DNA of 64,000 bases from Rheum nobile (GCA_027886185.1 WOAB01000528.1:1984001-2048000), one strand, 5' to 3'. Shown: positions 31,427 through 44,300, counted from the first letter of the stretch. Numbers and translations: made by a program. The notes: generated by a model from the letters alone, not told the origin.

Positions 31427-33189
31427 GTATTCGATATTCCCTTTTCATATGTAAAATTATAATTTCACCTTTTTATTATGTTATAAATTATGACTTATAT
31501 TCTGATTTCATAGGTAGGGTTTATAGGGTTTAGATAGGTTTAGGATTTAAATTGATATACATATAGTATTTTAAAATTTTAAATTCTATTTCATAAAAAA
31601 ATCTAAATTTTGGCTATGTTTATTATTTAGTTGTTTTAAATACAATTTCCCTACATTAAAAATAGGAAGAATAACATAACCAAGTATACAATTTAAAAAG
31701 TTGCATATAAATATACTGTGTACGGTTTAGGGTTTATATAGGTTTAGGATTTTAATTTAGATACGTTGTATTTTTAAATTTTAATTTCTGGCTATTTTTA
31801 GTATTTTTCATTGAGTTTTTAGAATAAGTGATTGTTAGCTATGTTTCATTTAGGGAATACATTATTATTAATATTATGATGTTTTTTTCATTTCCTTCAA
31901 CTTTTTATTAGTACTTCAATTTGCAATCTTTTTCGGCTTGAATAGGTTCTTCATTTTATGTTTTGTTTGGTTAAATACTACTAAAATGATTGTTATGATT
32001 TGTGAATTGTGTAAAGGGCAAGATAAAAGAAGTGAACATGAGAGATGAGAGACAAGAGTGTAGAGGACAGTTGAAGAGAGGACATTTTTTTGTTATTAGT
32101 TATTTTATCTTAACAGCCTGCAAATTAGTACTTCAATGCAATAATAATTTATGTTTTTATTTTTTCTTATTCGTTATGTAGATATAGAGTTTCATCTAAA
32201 CTAAACTGAGAAGAAAATAAAGATTATTATTATATTATAAAGTTTAAAAAGTGATTTCATATTTACAAAAAAGTCTCAAGTATTTCAAAACTTCATAAAA
32301 TATGTAAAATCCTACGATTATTTCCTTTGCGTATACATAATTTTATTTCATAAAGTAAAATTCTAAAATATAACACGTATAAGATATGGCAATTGTAAGG
32401 ATACTTTTGTGTTTATTATATAGATATGATATTATTTAAAAAAATATTTATGGTAAATAATATTTTAGAATGATTAGTTACTTTAAGTTCATAAGGAAAA
32501 TAAATATTTTTGCAGACTTCTATTAAACATTTATTATATAGGAGATTTTTAGTATATGGTAATTTGTACATAATAAAATCATATCGGCCATTTTAAGATA
32601 ATTTAAAGATCATATACAATTGCATATTAAGTTGATATATTATTAAAAAATTCCTAACTTCTATCAATATTGAAAATTTCATGAAACATATATATATATA
32701 TATATATAATATATGCTAGAGAATAGCACTACGACAAAACTAAGAAGTTGTTCAATCCTAGGAGGCATTGAGCAGAGTTAAAAATTTGTTAAGTTAAACA
32801 AGGCTGCTCAAAGTCGTCGAAACTCAAAGGTATAGTTTGTCTTTATGTCTTTTGATTTGTAAATGTTTATTGTGTGTCTTCTATGTCTTCTGATTTGGGT
32901 GTAGTGTAGTAGTGTACAAAAAAATTCTATTTACAACTAATCAAAATTTTTGTTCAATTTTATGAACTGGTTTATATAACTGAAGCATTTTTCACAACTG
33001 AAAAAAAATTATGTTCACATATATGTTTCAATTGTAAATCATTTATTTACAACTAAATAAATTTGAATAACTTCATGTTCACTTCTAATTTATGTTCTAA
33101 TATTTACTTCTAAGTTAATGAAAGTACCTATTACAAGTAAACTACTTACACTACTCTATGCTAAATTGCAAGGTGGACTAGGTCTAAAA

Positions 33190-33860
33190 TAATTCTTAGT
33201 ATAGTAAACATACCTCTACACCTCTTTCATGTTTAGGTTAAAAATAAAATTTGGTCTATGAGTCCATCCCAAGGTCCAACATGCCTTACTATAACAAGAA
33301 TAAATAAGTTAGATCCATATTATATATAAAATAGTTTAAAATATAATGATAATTTTTCAAGAGTGAGAAACATGACGTGATTGTATAGCTTTAACATAGT
33401 AAGAAAATATGTGAATATATGATTTCCTCATTTCAGAACCAGATATCGTCTATATTTTATGTTTAAACCTATGATTGAAAAGTTTTAGGGTTAATTCAGT
33501 AATTACAATATAAGTGAATGATTAAATATAATATAAGCTAAATATTTAAGTCAGAAATATACATACCCTTACACATTTTTTATGTTTAGGTTAATCATCC
33601 AAATTTGGTCTATGAGTCCATTCCGAGGTCCATCATGGCTTACTGTAACAAGATAAATAAGTTAGATCCATATTATCTATATAGATTAATTTTAAATATT
33701 ATGATAATTTTTCAAGAGTGATAAATATGACCTGATTTTATATCTTCAACAGAGTAAGAAATTAAGTGTTGCTATTTGATTTGCTAAGTTCAGAACCAGA
33801 TATCTTGAATGTTTTAATTTTAAACCTATGATTGAAAAAGTTTAGGGTCAAGTCAGTAAA
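33190..33860 (+). repeat. tandem duplication, about 355 bp
   Basis: Two diverged head-to-tail copies sharing TTTGGTCTATGAGTCCAT (about 33250 and 33603), AAGTTAGATCCATATTAT (33306 and 33657) and TCAGAACCAGATATC (33433 and 33790). The copies are diverged enough to be old. Confidence 0.75.
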
Positions 33861-34399
33861 TACAATATAATTGAATGAATAATGGTGATATATAAGCTAA
33901 AAATTTAATCAGAAGGCCTACCTTTCAGAATATTATCAAAGTAAACTTTACATTTTGATTTCCAGTTCATAACCACCTATATTGGTCGTTATATCTTCAT
34001 ACCTATGATGGCAAAAGATTAAGGGACAATGATTAGTAATTAAGTTAATACAAATGATATAAATTGTTATGCCATAATGACTATCTTGCAGAAAATGGGC
34101 ATTATGTACTTGATATTCCCAATATAATTTAAAATTTTCTCAACAGGCCCAATTGTTGCTCACATGCAATCAGAAAGAGGAAAGAAATTACAGATATGAA
34201 TATTGTATATAAAAAGGTACTATAATTTATAAAATTGTTCTGTCTATAAACTTAATGTTATTTCTGTTAAAACATACAACTAAAGAACAATCTGTCCAAA
34301 AAACTAACGTCAATTTACATCACAGATTAAATGTTATTATACATATTGGGCCTTACATACAAAGTTATAAAATTTTTAGGCCACCAAGCCCATTACAAG

Positions 34400-34918
34400 T
34401 TTAGGATACAAAAACCTGTAGGTTTTTACAAAACCTATTATTCAATAAGCCCATTTAATGTTTAAGCTCATTATAATTTATTCAGAATCCCATTAACTGA
34501 GTTTCGTTTTGTTAACACTTATAATATAATATAATATATTAAAGTTAGTAAATCATAAATATAACCCATTTTCTAATCTGAACTGCGTAAATTAATATCA
34601 CATACAAATTAGTTATCTTAAAGTTGACCCTGTTTTTTATGATAACAATTTATTATTTAAAATTTAAGCCATTATAATATATATATATATAATATAATAA
34701 ACGAATAACATTCTATATAAAGAATGGATTTCAGATTGAAACTCAAAAAAATAGAAGAATGAAAGAGATATGAAAATACACTATGTTGTTCGTGGGTTGA
34801 TCTATTTGAAATTAGAAATTTTTTCAAACTATCAAAACAGTGAACCCGAAGAAAAATATTCTGAATAGAGGTTGATAGAGACGTTTTATTTTAATTTTTT
34901 GATTAAGAGAAGGGATCT

Positions 34919-35001
<83 letters not shown>

Positions 35002-36640
35002 AATTCTCGATTGTGGGGTACTGGAGTGCGACAAAATCTCCTTCTTTCAGATCTCCATATCAATCGCGTTGGTGACTTTGCATGTTAACTTTGGGACAAG
35101 AACTGATTTTTTTATCTGAAAGAGAACGACAGTGGGGGATCTAGATCTGAAGTGCGATGCTATGCATCGCTATTCGCTTCACAATCTAAGACGGAGAAAT
35201 TGAATAAAAGACACACATTTGTAGAGTATGGTCGGGATTTAGAGAAAGATAAAGAAAAAGGACGAAGCTTGGATTTGTAAAAAGAATCCGGCATGGATCT
35301 GGAAAGCGAATGAAAAGGAAAGAAATTTTGTGAAAGTTGGATCTAGAGCAGGTAAAGAGAGAGAGAAAGTAAAACGGCGGAAATGGAACAGATAGAAATG
35401 ACTTAGGGTTTAGTGGATGGCTATTAGATTTCGTTTGTTTACATTTTTTAATACAAAATAAAACATTTTTTTGCTCAACCGACATTAGTTATTTGATAAG
35501 CCCATAAGCCGATTAACCCAATATTTAAGCCCATAAACCCAAGATGTTCATTAACAGAATTTGTAAAGCTATCGAAATTCTTTGAAAATGGGCCTATAAG
35601 CCCATTAACTCAATTAGATGTTTAAGTTTAATATTTCAGCCCATTATTTGACTTAGTCTACATAAACGTTAATTTTATTCAAGTCCATTAAATGTTGGCA
35701 AAATTTTGTGTATAATATTATTAACCATTATATGTGCCAATAAGGCCATTACAAGTTTAGGCTGCACAAATTTTAATTTTTCACAAAACCTTTTTTTAAT
35801 AAGCCTGTTTAATGTTTAAGCCCATTATATTGTATTCAGAAGCCCATTAACTGATATTTGTTGTGTGAACACTCATATTATTTATCTATTACATTATAAT
35901 ATATTAAAATTAGTAAATCATACATATAACCCTTTTTTTTTATCTGAACGGCGGAAATTCATATCAAATAGAAATTTAAGAGTTATCATAAAGTCGACCC
36001 CAGTTCATATAATAACAATATATTAATAAAAATTGAACCCATTATAACATATATAATATATACATTAAACGAGAACCGTCTAGATGAAGAACACTCATGA
36101 AGAACATTGAAACAAAGTAGTGAAACAGATTTTTGTTGATTCATACTAGAGGTTGATAAAGAAGTTTTTTTCAATAGAAGGCAACCTGGCATTTCAAATG
36201 GAAGGGATATCCAAAGAGAGAGACAAAGATCTTACATTTCTCTACTGTGGAGCGCTCCAGAACCTCCGTCTTCCAAATCTCCTCATCTTCGTGATTATCT
36301 TTTAATAAACATAGTGCGTTGTTGGATTTGCATGTAAACTTGGGGACAAGAATACATTTTTTTTTTTGGATCTGAAACAGAATGACGGTGGGGTGATCTA
36401 GATCTGAATTGGGGAGGTGTTCATCGCTATTCGCTTCACACTCTAAGATGAAGAAATGGAAGACAAAATCACCGATCTGTCTCTGTCTCGGCTTTAAAGG
36501 AATATTTTGGATATCAAATTTTGAAAAAGGAAATAGAAAGGTTGGCCTGGATTTAGAGGGAAAAAAAAAAGAGAACGGCGAAGCTTGGATTTGGAAAGCG
36601 AAAGAAATTAAGTTGGGTACCCTATTTACCGGTCCCCCTG
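34400..36640 (+). repeat. diverged direct duplication, unit about 1.3 kb
   Basis: The stretch from about 34400 to 35200 is repeated from about 35750 to 36500: AAGCCCATTAA-type text, AGTAAATCATA, AGAGGTTGATA, a GA-rich tract, GACAAGAA and GATCTAGATCTGAA occur in the same order. The (GA)n is long in the first copy and short in the second. Confidence 0.6.
34921..34996 (+). repeat. (AG)n microsatellite, about 38 units
   Basis: An uninterrupted AG dinucleotide run after GGGATCTCC. An open reading frame runs through it only because of the repeat. Confidence 0.95.
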
Positions 36641-36969
36641 GGATCTATGATGGGTGGATAGAGTATAAACTAGTGAATGAAAACCTTCGGAAGCGTAAAT
36701 ATGTGAATGGATAGGGCCAATCTTTTGTATATGCATGCTCTTCACCTATAGCGATTCAAAACTTTACACTTTATTAGAAGAAAAAAAAATCTTTACATTA
36801 AATCATTAACACACGTGGGAATGGATCAAATGAGAAAAATAATGTAGGAGAGATATAAGAATCATTTGGGGCCATTAGATTTGAGAGAAGAAAAGGGTTT
36901 GTATTAGACTTTCATAAAAGGGCAAAAAAATCGGCCGCGTCGAATTTTTCCCATATTGTACGCATGTTT

Positions 36970-37600
36970 TTGAGAAAATTTTGTTTGCACCTCGATGTAA
37001 ACATCAATTTTGTCCTTAAATGTTCACCACTTTCGTGCTCAGATGTTCACCACTTTTGTACCTAGCTAGATGTTCATCATTTTTTTATACATGCATGTTC
37101 ATCATTTTTCTCTTATACGTTCATCATTTTTCTTTGTGAACATATATTCGATGTTCATCGCTTTTTTCAGTAGATGTTCATCACTTTTTTATGCATATGC
37201 ATGTTCATCGATTTTCTCCTATATGTTCCTCATTTTTCGCGTGAATATGTTTTTGATGTTCATCACATTCATGTCCAGATGTTCACCACTTTTGTACCTC
37301 GATGTGCATCATTTTTTATGTATGCATGTTCATCGCTTTTCTCATATACGTTCATCATTTTTCGTGTGAACATATATTTGATGTTCATCACTTTTGTGCA
37401 TATATTCACCACTTCTATGCTCAAATATTCATCACATTATGCCTAGAAGTTCATCACATTTTTATGCATGCATGTTTATCACCTTTTTCATATATGTTCT
37501 TCACTCTTTATGCCTATATGTTCATTTCTTTCATGTCTATATGTGCATCACTTGTTTAGGCATATACATGTGAATCCTTATTCCAACATGTGCATCACAA
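36970..37600 (+). repeat. minisatellite of GTTCATCA units
   Basis: About twenty-five variants of a 22-34-bp unit starting (T)GTTCATCA(C)TTTT, with a higher-order pattern in which GCATGCATGTTCATC, ATACGTTCATCATTTTTC and GTGAACATATAT follow each other. Open frames rich in His/Phe/Ser come from the repeat. One more GATGAACATCAC palindrome lies at about 37789. Confidence 0.75.
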
Positions 37601-37968
37601 AACGCATACAAGAAAAATCTACCTTTTACTTACTTTATACTTCATTTCGTATTAGAGATTACCAATATTGTGCCATATAAACATGCAATGAACATTAAAA
37701 TAGTCATTTTTAAAAGATTTGGGAGTTTAGAAAACAAAAACACAAGTACAAAAACACTAGAAAATTTTGCAATTTTTAGTTATAAAGTGATGAACATCAC
37801 TTATATATTGTGATGGACATCTACAAATAAAGCAGTGAACATCCGTGTTCACTAGGAACAAACACGCGTGCGAGCGAGGAAACACCTCTGGTGCATTCTC
37901 AACTCTCTCCTAATTAATGGTTCTTTCTTGAACATTCACCTAACACACGTTATCAACACATGGGCTGA

Positions 37969-38827
37969 TGATGTGTCCTTGCCTCCGATGACAAGCCAAA
38001 TTGTCAAAGGTGACGCCTTTGGATCTAGTCTTGGTTGGGAAGTCACTCGATGTTGTGATTCTGCTGTGGAACACGATGCTGGGGATGATCGCGAGCGAAA
38101 GAACGCGATGAATGGAGTTGTTGACGTCGGCGACTGGGAAGATGATGGCGACAACAAGGACTCGTCGGTGATGGAAGCGTTTTGATGGGCGAAGAGTTAG
38201 CGGTGGCGAAGCAATTTGGTGAAGGATATAAGGCTTGAAAAGACAAGTCTTTGGGGTGTCGTAGCGTCGACTGCGGATGAAGGAGATGCGAAGATAGACT
38301 TGGCTTGAGAAGATCAAGCGATTGCCGTAGCGTCGACGGCGAAGGGAATGGGGATGAGAGGGATATGGGTGACGTCCGATCAAGGGAAGGAGGAATTAAC
38401 ACTCGACTTGAAACCTTGAACTTTAACTTGAACGTAAGAAATAACATTAACAAAGTCGGGTATAGATAGGGGAGGTGAGACGTCGGATGGGTCGAGTCGA
38501 ACCTCGTGGGCTAGCCCATGCAAGCATGCAAAAGGCACAAATCCTAAAAGATAGAATGACTGAAAGGAAACTATCTAAAACACTATAAAAGGAAACTGCT
38601 AAACATATTAAGTCCTAAAATAGAAAGTGCCAAATATGGAAACTTACTAAAGATAGTAAGTTCCAAAAATAGCAATGCTAAAAAGGGAAAGCTGCTAAAA
38701 TAGAAAACTTGCTAAAATAAGAACTATAAAGCTAAACTAGACTAAGTCTTGAACCAAGGTGGTCTCCAAGGTCTTGGACGCATGTGGCTCGCTATAGCCC
38801 GGCTTGGGTCGATGTAGGATCGCATCA
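37969..38827 (-). repeat. 3' LTR of deleted element
   Basis: Nearly identical to 40231-41091 with scattered substitutions and small indels. Its intact terminal TGATG shows the original end, mutated in the partner. Open frames inside on both strands recur in the partner LTR and are not evidence for genes. Confidence 0.9.
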
Positions 38828-40230
38828 TTCTCCTCCCCTTAGAATCGAAGCGTCCTCGCTTCGAACTGGGTGGGGCCAAGGAGAAGACACGCTCGTCGGG
38901 CAACAAAAAGACGGCGTCTGGCTTGTGTCCGGCTCGGAGAACCGCAATGAAGATCAAGTAAGACTCGGGTTCAGGAGCGGGCTCGATGGCTGGCGCGGGC
39001 GCGCCAATGCAGAAAATCGCAACCATGTGCACGGACGCAGGTGCACTGGTACACGGACCTGCATCCATGGGCACGGGTGCAACCGTCGTCGACGTCGAAC
39101 ATGCAGGCGCAACAACGGGTGCACTCGGCGTGTCTTTAGTCGATGTCGTCGCGGAAGCGGGCGTCGGTGTGGGTGTGATGAAGATCGGACCCGGATGCGC
39201 GGCAGTGGGTGCGTCATGGGACGCGCATGATGTCGGCTCGATGGGCGGGGGCGACGCGACCAACGTGGATTTGAGGCGGGCAATCTCGCGCCGTAGCTGC
39301 CGTATCTCGCGTTGCGCGGGTGTGAGCTCAGGGACGGTGGCAGCGGGTCGCCGGTCGATGTGGGTGTGAATCTGGGTCCGCTCGCGGTCGTGCGTGCAAA
39401 CCTGTGGTCAGAGCCGAGGAGGGGGAATCCAGTCGGGGTCAACGTCGCGGTAGTGGGTGCGACGTCACGGCTGGGGCGCATGGGTGCGTGGGCGAGGTGG
39501 CGGCGGTGCAAGGAGTCGAGGCAGCGGGAGCCAATCCGGGTGCGCGTACGTGTTCACGCCACCAAACCAAGGTTCATTGTCCCACTTGTCGGGCTCGAAG
39601 TAAGGGTACAAACGGGCCATGGAAGAGGGGTCTACGGCTCGGTCATGGATGTGGGTCCGGGTTCGGCCGTGGCTAGGTGTGGGCCGGGTGGGTTGGGTGT
39701 GGGTGTGGCTAAGGACGGGTTGGTTAGGGAAAGGTCAAACTAGCATTATGAGGGGAGGCGGAGGCTAGGGTTTCAGATAAGAAAAAGGGATTCGGAAACG
39801 GCAGTGTAGAAAACCGCGGTCGCGGCAGCTAGGGTTTTGGCGGCGGGCTGTTCGTATTTTGGCCTTTTGAGGGGTCAAACGATGTCCATTTTGGGCGAAT
39901 TTTATATGCTCGGACTCGTCTCGAGATGCTCTACAGGATTATGGCAGAAAATTGCGGAAAGTACGATTTTTTTTTGACGAAAGCTGGGCAGAAGGTTTGT
40001 CGGTTTCTGGGTAATTCGGATATGTGGCAGCGGAAAAGGAGGGGGGGGAAATTTCGGGTTAGGGTTTGGGATGGTGGCGGCGGCAGGGCTAGTGGGCACA
40101 CGAACGGGGTCGTCGATGCGCCGACGAGCGAGGGCAAGTGGGTGCCCGCTGGGGTGCTCGCAGGTGCGTTTGCTGGAGTCGATGGCGAAGGAACGCGCGC
40201 TGCGTGCCGGCTGGCTGCTGTGATACCAGT
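38828..40230 (-). pseudogene. GC-rich interior of deleted element
   Basis: A minus-strand frame at about 38742-39263 is Ala/Pro/Thr-rich (many PTPTPAS-type segments) and ends in the polyprotein-like KRGRFDSKGRRMMRSY. Another at 38954-39511 is Arg/His/Pro-rich. No capsid, protease, RT or integrase motif is visible. Frames on both strands are kept open by high GC. The 5' region (39900-40216) looks like untranslated leader. Confidence 0.55.
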
Positions 40231-41091
40231 TTATGTGTCCTTGCCTCCGATGACAAGCCAATTTGTCAAAGGTGATGCCTTTGGATCTAGTCTTGGTTGG
40301 GAAGTCACTCGATCTTGTGATTCTGCTGTGGAACACTATGCTGGGGATGATCGCGAGCGGAAGAACGCGATGAATGGTTTTGTTGACGTCGGCGATTGGG
40401 AAGACGATGGCGACAACAAGGACTCGTCGGTGATGGAAGCGTTTTGATGGGCGAAGAGTTAGCGGTGGCGGAAGCAATTTGGTAAAGGATATAAGGCTTG
40501 AAAAGACAAGTCTTTGGGGTGTCGTAGCGTCGACTGCGGATGAAGGAGATGCGAAGATAGACTTTGCTTGAGAAAATCAAGCGATTGCCATAGCGTCGGC
40601 GGCGGAGGGAATGGGGATGAGAGGGATATGGGTGACGTCCGATCAAGGGAAGGAGAAATTAACACTTGACTTGAAACCTTGAACTTTAACTTGAACGTAA
40701 GAAATAACATTAACAAAGTCGGGTATAAATAGGGGAGGTGAGACGTCGGATGGGCCGAGTCGAACCTCGTGGGCTAGCCCATGAAAGCATGCAAAAGGCA
40801 CAAATCCTAAAAGATAGAATGACTGAAAGGAAACTATCTAAAACGCTATAAAAGGAAACTGCTAAACATAGTAAGTCCTAAAATAGAAAGTGCCAAATAT
40901 GGAAACTTACTAAACATAGTAAGTTCCAAAAAATAGCAATGCTAAAAAGGGAAAGCTGCTAAAACAAGAAAGTTGATAAAATAAGAAATATAAAGCTAAA
41001 CTAGACTAAGTCTTGAACCAATGTGGTCTCCAAGGTCTTGGACGTATGGGGCTCGTTGTAGCCCGGCTTGGGTCGATGCAGGATCGCATCA
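40231..41091 (-). repeat. 5' LTR of deleted element
   Basis: Partner of 37969-38827; begins TTATGTGTCC where the other begins TGATGTGTCC. Confidence 0.9.
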
Positions 41092-41331
41092 GCTGACCTA
41101 GTGGAAGGGGTGTTGGGGCAATGTTGGAAGGTCCAGGGTTCGATCTTTGCCTTCCACACCTTCACTTGTGTGAAAAACGAATCGAAGTCTCACCAACTCT
41201 CATCCACTAGATCAAGCTGGTTGGCGCAACCCAGTTTACCCGGTTCATGGCTCTTGTTGGCACCTGGGTCACAGATCCAGAGTTTGCCACCGCAAAGTGG
41301 ATTTCTTATCATAAAAAAAAACCTTATCAAC

Positions 41332-42572
41332 TATCGTATAAGCATATTTTTACATTTTAAGCTAGTAACCAAACACACCTTCAATGCGATCGCTCTAATT
41401 TTAAATCCAAATTTGATCGAAGAACTTAACCAGCAACCGTTAAAGCTTTTGGAGGTTTTAAGAGAAGCATTTCTTTAGCCATGTTGAGCTCACATCACTG
41501 AGAAAATGTCGGAAAATGCGTCTCATGGGAAAATCCAAGCGAAATTTACCCAACCCACATGACAATAAATAAGACTTATATGAACAAAAAGTCACATAAA
41601 TTTACTAAGGTTTAACTTCCAACCTTGTTACTCGACCCAAATGTGTATTAACCACAATGTATTCAGTCTGAACCCGATTTGACCTGAGTTGTTTAGGTAG
41701 GGCTCTATCTCCCTCCCCACACTATGGTCATTTCCGATCACTTTCACTCGAGCTTTTTCGAGGATATATGCTCGAGTGCAAGTGATCCACGTACGTGTTC
41801 TAGAAGCGATGGAAGCATTATACCAAAATCTTCATGCTTCCTTAATGCTCCAACTTGTGTGGATACTATACAATACAATACATTAAAAAAGAAGCCTTTT
41901 TTAGCACTTTCACACTCACCCCATTTCCATCATTTCAAGCTCCGAAAAAGTTCTCTTTTCGGATTGATAAGCTATGAGTGTTACTTTTCAAGATGTCATG
42001 TGAATGAGAAATTAACAAAAGGAACAATTTTACAACAATTACTTAAGCTCGAAAGCTTATTAGGACAAACCGAAACTATGGAATCAAAAAATTTGAGGAA
42101 AAAACACCCATCTTACCGTTTTCTTTATTACTTAATGTTCTTTACTTATACACAATTGCGTGAAAACTGTGAAGAATCATATTCTTTTTGCTTTTGTTGT
42201 TTCTAGAGTTACTTTTTCATATTTTCTAGTTATGGGTTGTTTTTGCTGGGGGACTACTTGCAAAATTTGCTCTAAGAACAATTTTATTGGCATTGAAGAG
42301 CCATATGTATGAATATGTGATTCTGACTAAATGATCAAGATGTGTGATGAACATTTGAGGTGTCTACACACAGGCCATACAATGTTACTACCCAAAAAAT
42401 TACCAACTCCCAACTTCTTCAGTTAGAATTACTCTGTTTTTAATTTGGTAGGTTTCAATCAACTACATTTATAAGGTAAAAGCACTGAAACTCAGTTCTT
42501 TTGTACAAAATCACAAAACTTTGAAGTAATATAATAGTGAACTGAAATTTTCAAAGGTACATACCTTAAAAC
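41332..42572. other. no firmly supported feature
   Basis: A plus-strand open frame at 41724-42206 (160 codons, His/Ser/Phe-rich, MVISDHFHSSFFEDI) is the only notable item. I recognise no domain and see no codon bias or splice context, so I do not call it a gene. Confidence 0.3.
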
Positions 42573-42830
42573 CAGGGGCGGAGCTAGGATTTTACCCAAG
42601 AGGGGGGCTAAAATCTTGCGTGATAAAAATATTGTGTAACTTAAATCCAACGTGATTTAAATCATATTTCGCAAAAACCAAATCATTATGCACAAAAATA
42701 TCCTAAACAGAACTTCGTTGTTCTATCATTTTCAAATTCTGGGCTAGGCAATAAAATCATGAGATCCGGACCAAGATTTTAATAATAAAATTCATATATA
42801 TACACATACCTCATGTAGGGGGCAACGTCA
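42573..42830. mobile_element. left end of a hAT-like element
   Basis: CAGGGGCGGAGCTAGGAT followed by a GAGGGGGGCT motif is a variant of the hAT terminus seen at 7563 and 44869. No matching right end with an 8-bp duplication was found, so it is truncated; the given end is arbitrary. Confidence 0.4.
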
Positions 42831-43504
42831 AAATTGCAATGTACTGACAAGGATTGCAACTCCATCCCTTAAGAGTTAAGAATTTGACAGTTCAGAGTTA
42901 CACGTCAAGATGATATGGAAGCCTACACACAGATAAAAGGAGCCAATAAATTCGAGTTGCTTCAGAATGAGGGCAATTGGCAAAATCTAGCACAAATAAA
43001 TGCAGGAGAAATGGACAAAAGATTTCTTCAGCTGCTTCTCAAACAGTTAGATATGCCATGGTTCCACCATTGCTACATATGCTGGATAATACCCACTTCA
43101 CATTTTAAAAAAAAAAAACTAGTCCTCAAAGCAGTAAAAAAAAACTACTCCGTATGAAGCAGTTATTAATGCTGTTAAAAATAAGCCTTGATAAGTTAGA
43201 ATTTCCAGTTAAGTGACCTTTTGGTTTATCTATAACAATGTCCAAATCATGATGGTGACTAGAGGCTGGTTCCCAAGCCACATTCAGGAAGCATATTAAT
43301 CAGAGACAAATTTTGAAGCTTTGGCTATTTCTACCGTCCATTCGAGATGGATATAGTTAACTCACATGGATGCATATATATATGCAATATGGACCTTACT
43401 AGAATTTAATGAGATAGTACACTGAAGGGCGGTGTGTAGATGCAAGAATGATCAGTTTTCATGACCAAACTAGATGTACTATCTGCCTTTAACCAACAAG
43501 AAGT

Positions 43505-44300
43505 TTTTTTTTTTTGAATGAAAGGTAAGAATTTCATTCAAGGTAAGTAACCGAACTTACAAGATCCTAGGAAAGCCTAGGTGTTACAAGGATTGATCCT
43601 AATCCCCACTCTTTCTAAAAATGTTCTAGCTTCTCTGTTAAACTTGCTCCATCTAGATCTAGTACAATTCTGAATATGATTAACATTCATCATATAACAT
43701 TCATAAGTACTAATATTCTTCCCTTGGAAGACAATTAAGTTCCTGCATCTCCAAGTGTAGTAAATGATAGCAGTATAACTACACATCCAAAGAGCATATC
43801 TCATGCTTCTTTTCCTGCTCAGCCTGCTCATGCATCTGATCCATTCCTGAAAGTTTTTATGTCTTCTGCCAATTTTCCCCCATTCTAGCACTTTGTTCCT
43901 CACTTCACAGGTGAATTTGCAATCAAACCAGAGATGATCAGTGGTTTCAGGAGCCAACTTACAGAATGAGCAAAGATCATCATGTATGATTCCCATTCTC
44001 TTGAGTCTGCTTTTGACAGGAAGTCCTCCATGAGTAGCAAGCCAACACATGAAGGAAATCCTTTGTGTGATCAGTTTGCCCCATAAACATAACTTCTAGT
44101 CATAAGCAGTGGTTTTGTTTATGAAGTCATCATAGATAGTCCTCCAGTCATATCTCCCTCCTCTAGACATGAGTATAGGTGCATGCCCAGTATCCAGCCT
44201 CTGAGTAATTTCATTCCTCAGATTAAGAATCATAGTCTAGACGACACTGTCAATGCCTTTCTTTCTGATACTCCAAAAATCTCTGTTAAAACATAAAGAA
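43505..44300 (-). mobile_element. 5'-truncated LINE (L1-like)
   Basis: The 3' end is a poly-T run on the plus strand at about 43506-43516. The minus-strand frame 43577-44050 has CSFCKLAPETTDHLWFDC, the zinc-binding region at the end of plant LINE reverse transcriptase (zf-RVT), preceded by WLATHGGLPVKSRL. Upstream frames with stops (about 44050-44290) continue the RT C-terminal region. The catalytic RT and endonuclease are missing. Confidence 0.8.

Larger units (their letters stand above)
29797..36720 (+). mobile_element. Helitron-like block A with RPA-like remnant
   Basis: It begins A|TCTACTATATACATACTAAAG, close to the 5' ends at 8626 and 50547. CACGTG palindromes lie at 29835, 29873 and 29900. 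Downstream come a core promoter and leader intron with two hairpins, a broken RPA70-like gene, a 355-bp tandem duplication, a (GA)n run and a duplicated block of about 1.3 kb. Block B contains the same parts. RPA-like genes are known passengers of plant Helitrons. No Rep/helicase and no hairpin-CTAG end were found, so the right edge is a guess. Confidence 0.5.
37969..41091 (-). mobile_element. internally deleted LTR retrotransposon (minus strand)
   Basis: Two closely similar LTRs (37969-38827 and 40231-41091, about 860 bp) start TGATG or TTATG and end CATCA. The target duplication GCTGA is perfect (37964-37968, 41092-41096). The primer site is GCTGTGATACCA (40217-40228; one mismatch to the initiator-Met type) and the polypurine tract is at 38828-38842 (minus strand CTAAGGGGAGGAGAA). 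The interior is only 1.4 kb and GC-rich. Just inside the polypurine tract the minus strand encodes KRGRFDSKG, like the last residues of a gypsy polyprotein, so pol was mostly deleted. Confidence 0.9.
37958..41323 (+). mobile_element. tRNA-derived SINE, split by an LTR element
   Basis: The head (37958-37968) and body (41097-41323) become contiguous when the LTR element and one GCTGA duplication are removed. The restored head reads through GGGCTGACCTAGTGG, an A box, and the body has CCAGGGTTCGATC, a B box, and an A-rich tail at 41311-41321. Flanks 37950-37957 and 41324-41331 are both TTATCAAC. The unsplit SINE would be about 238 bp. Confidence 0.75.

Noticed and set aside
36660..36720. Helitron 3' end at an ACTAGT site
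   Set aside because: There is no GC-rich hairpin 10-12 bp before the CTAG, unlike the clear end at 9316-9342.
37070..37680. His/Phe-rich open frames as membrane proteins
   Set aside because: They are produced by the GTTCATCA minisatellite in three frames.
37868..38185. Plus-strand open frame as a gene
   Set aside because: Its copy recurs at 39926-40447 because both lie in the LTRs of one element; it is LTR sequence.
38954..39743. Overlapping GC-rich open frames on both strands as a host gene
   Set aside because: They lie between two LTRs, overlap on both strands and have Pro/Arg/Gly composition typical of GC-rich non-coding DNA; the only motif is a pol end.
41724..42206. 160-codon open frame as a hypothetical gene
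   Set aside because: No domain, no homologous segment recognised, composition as in the surrounding AT-rich DNA.
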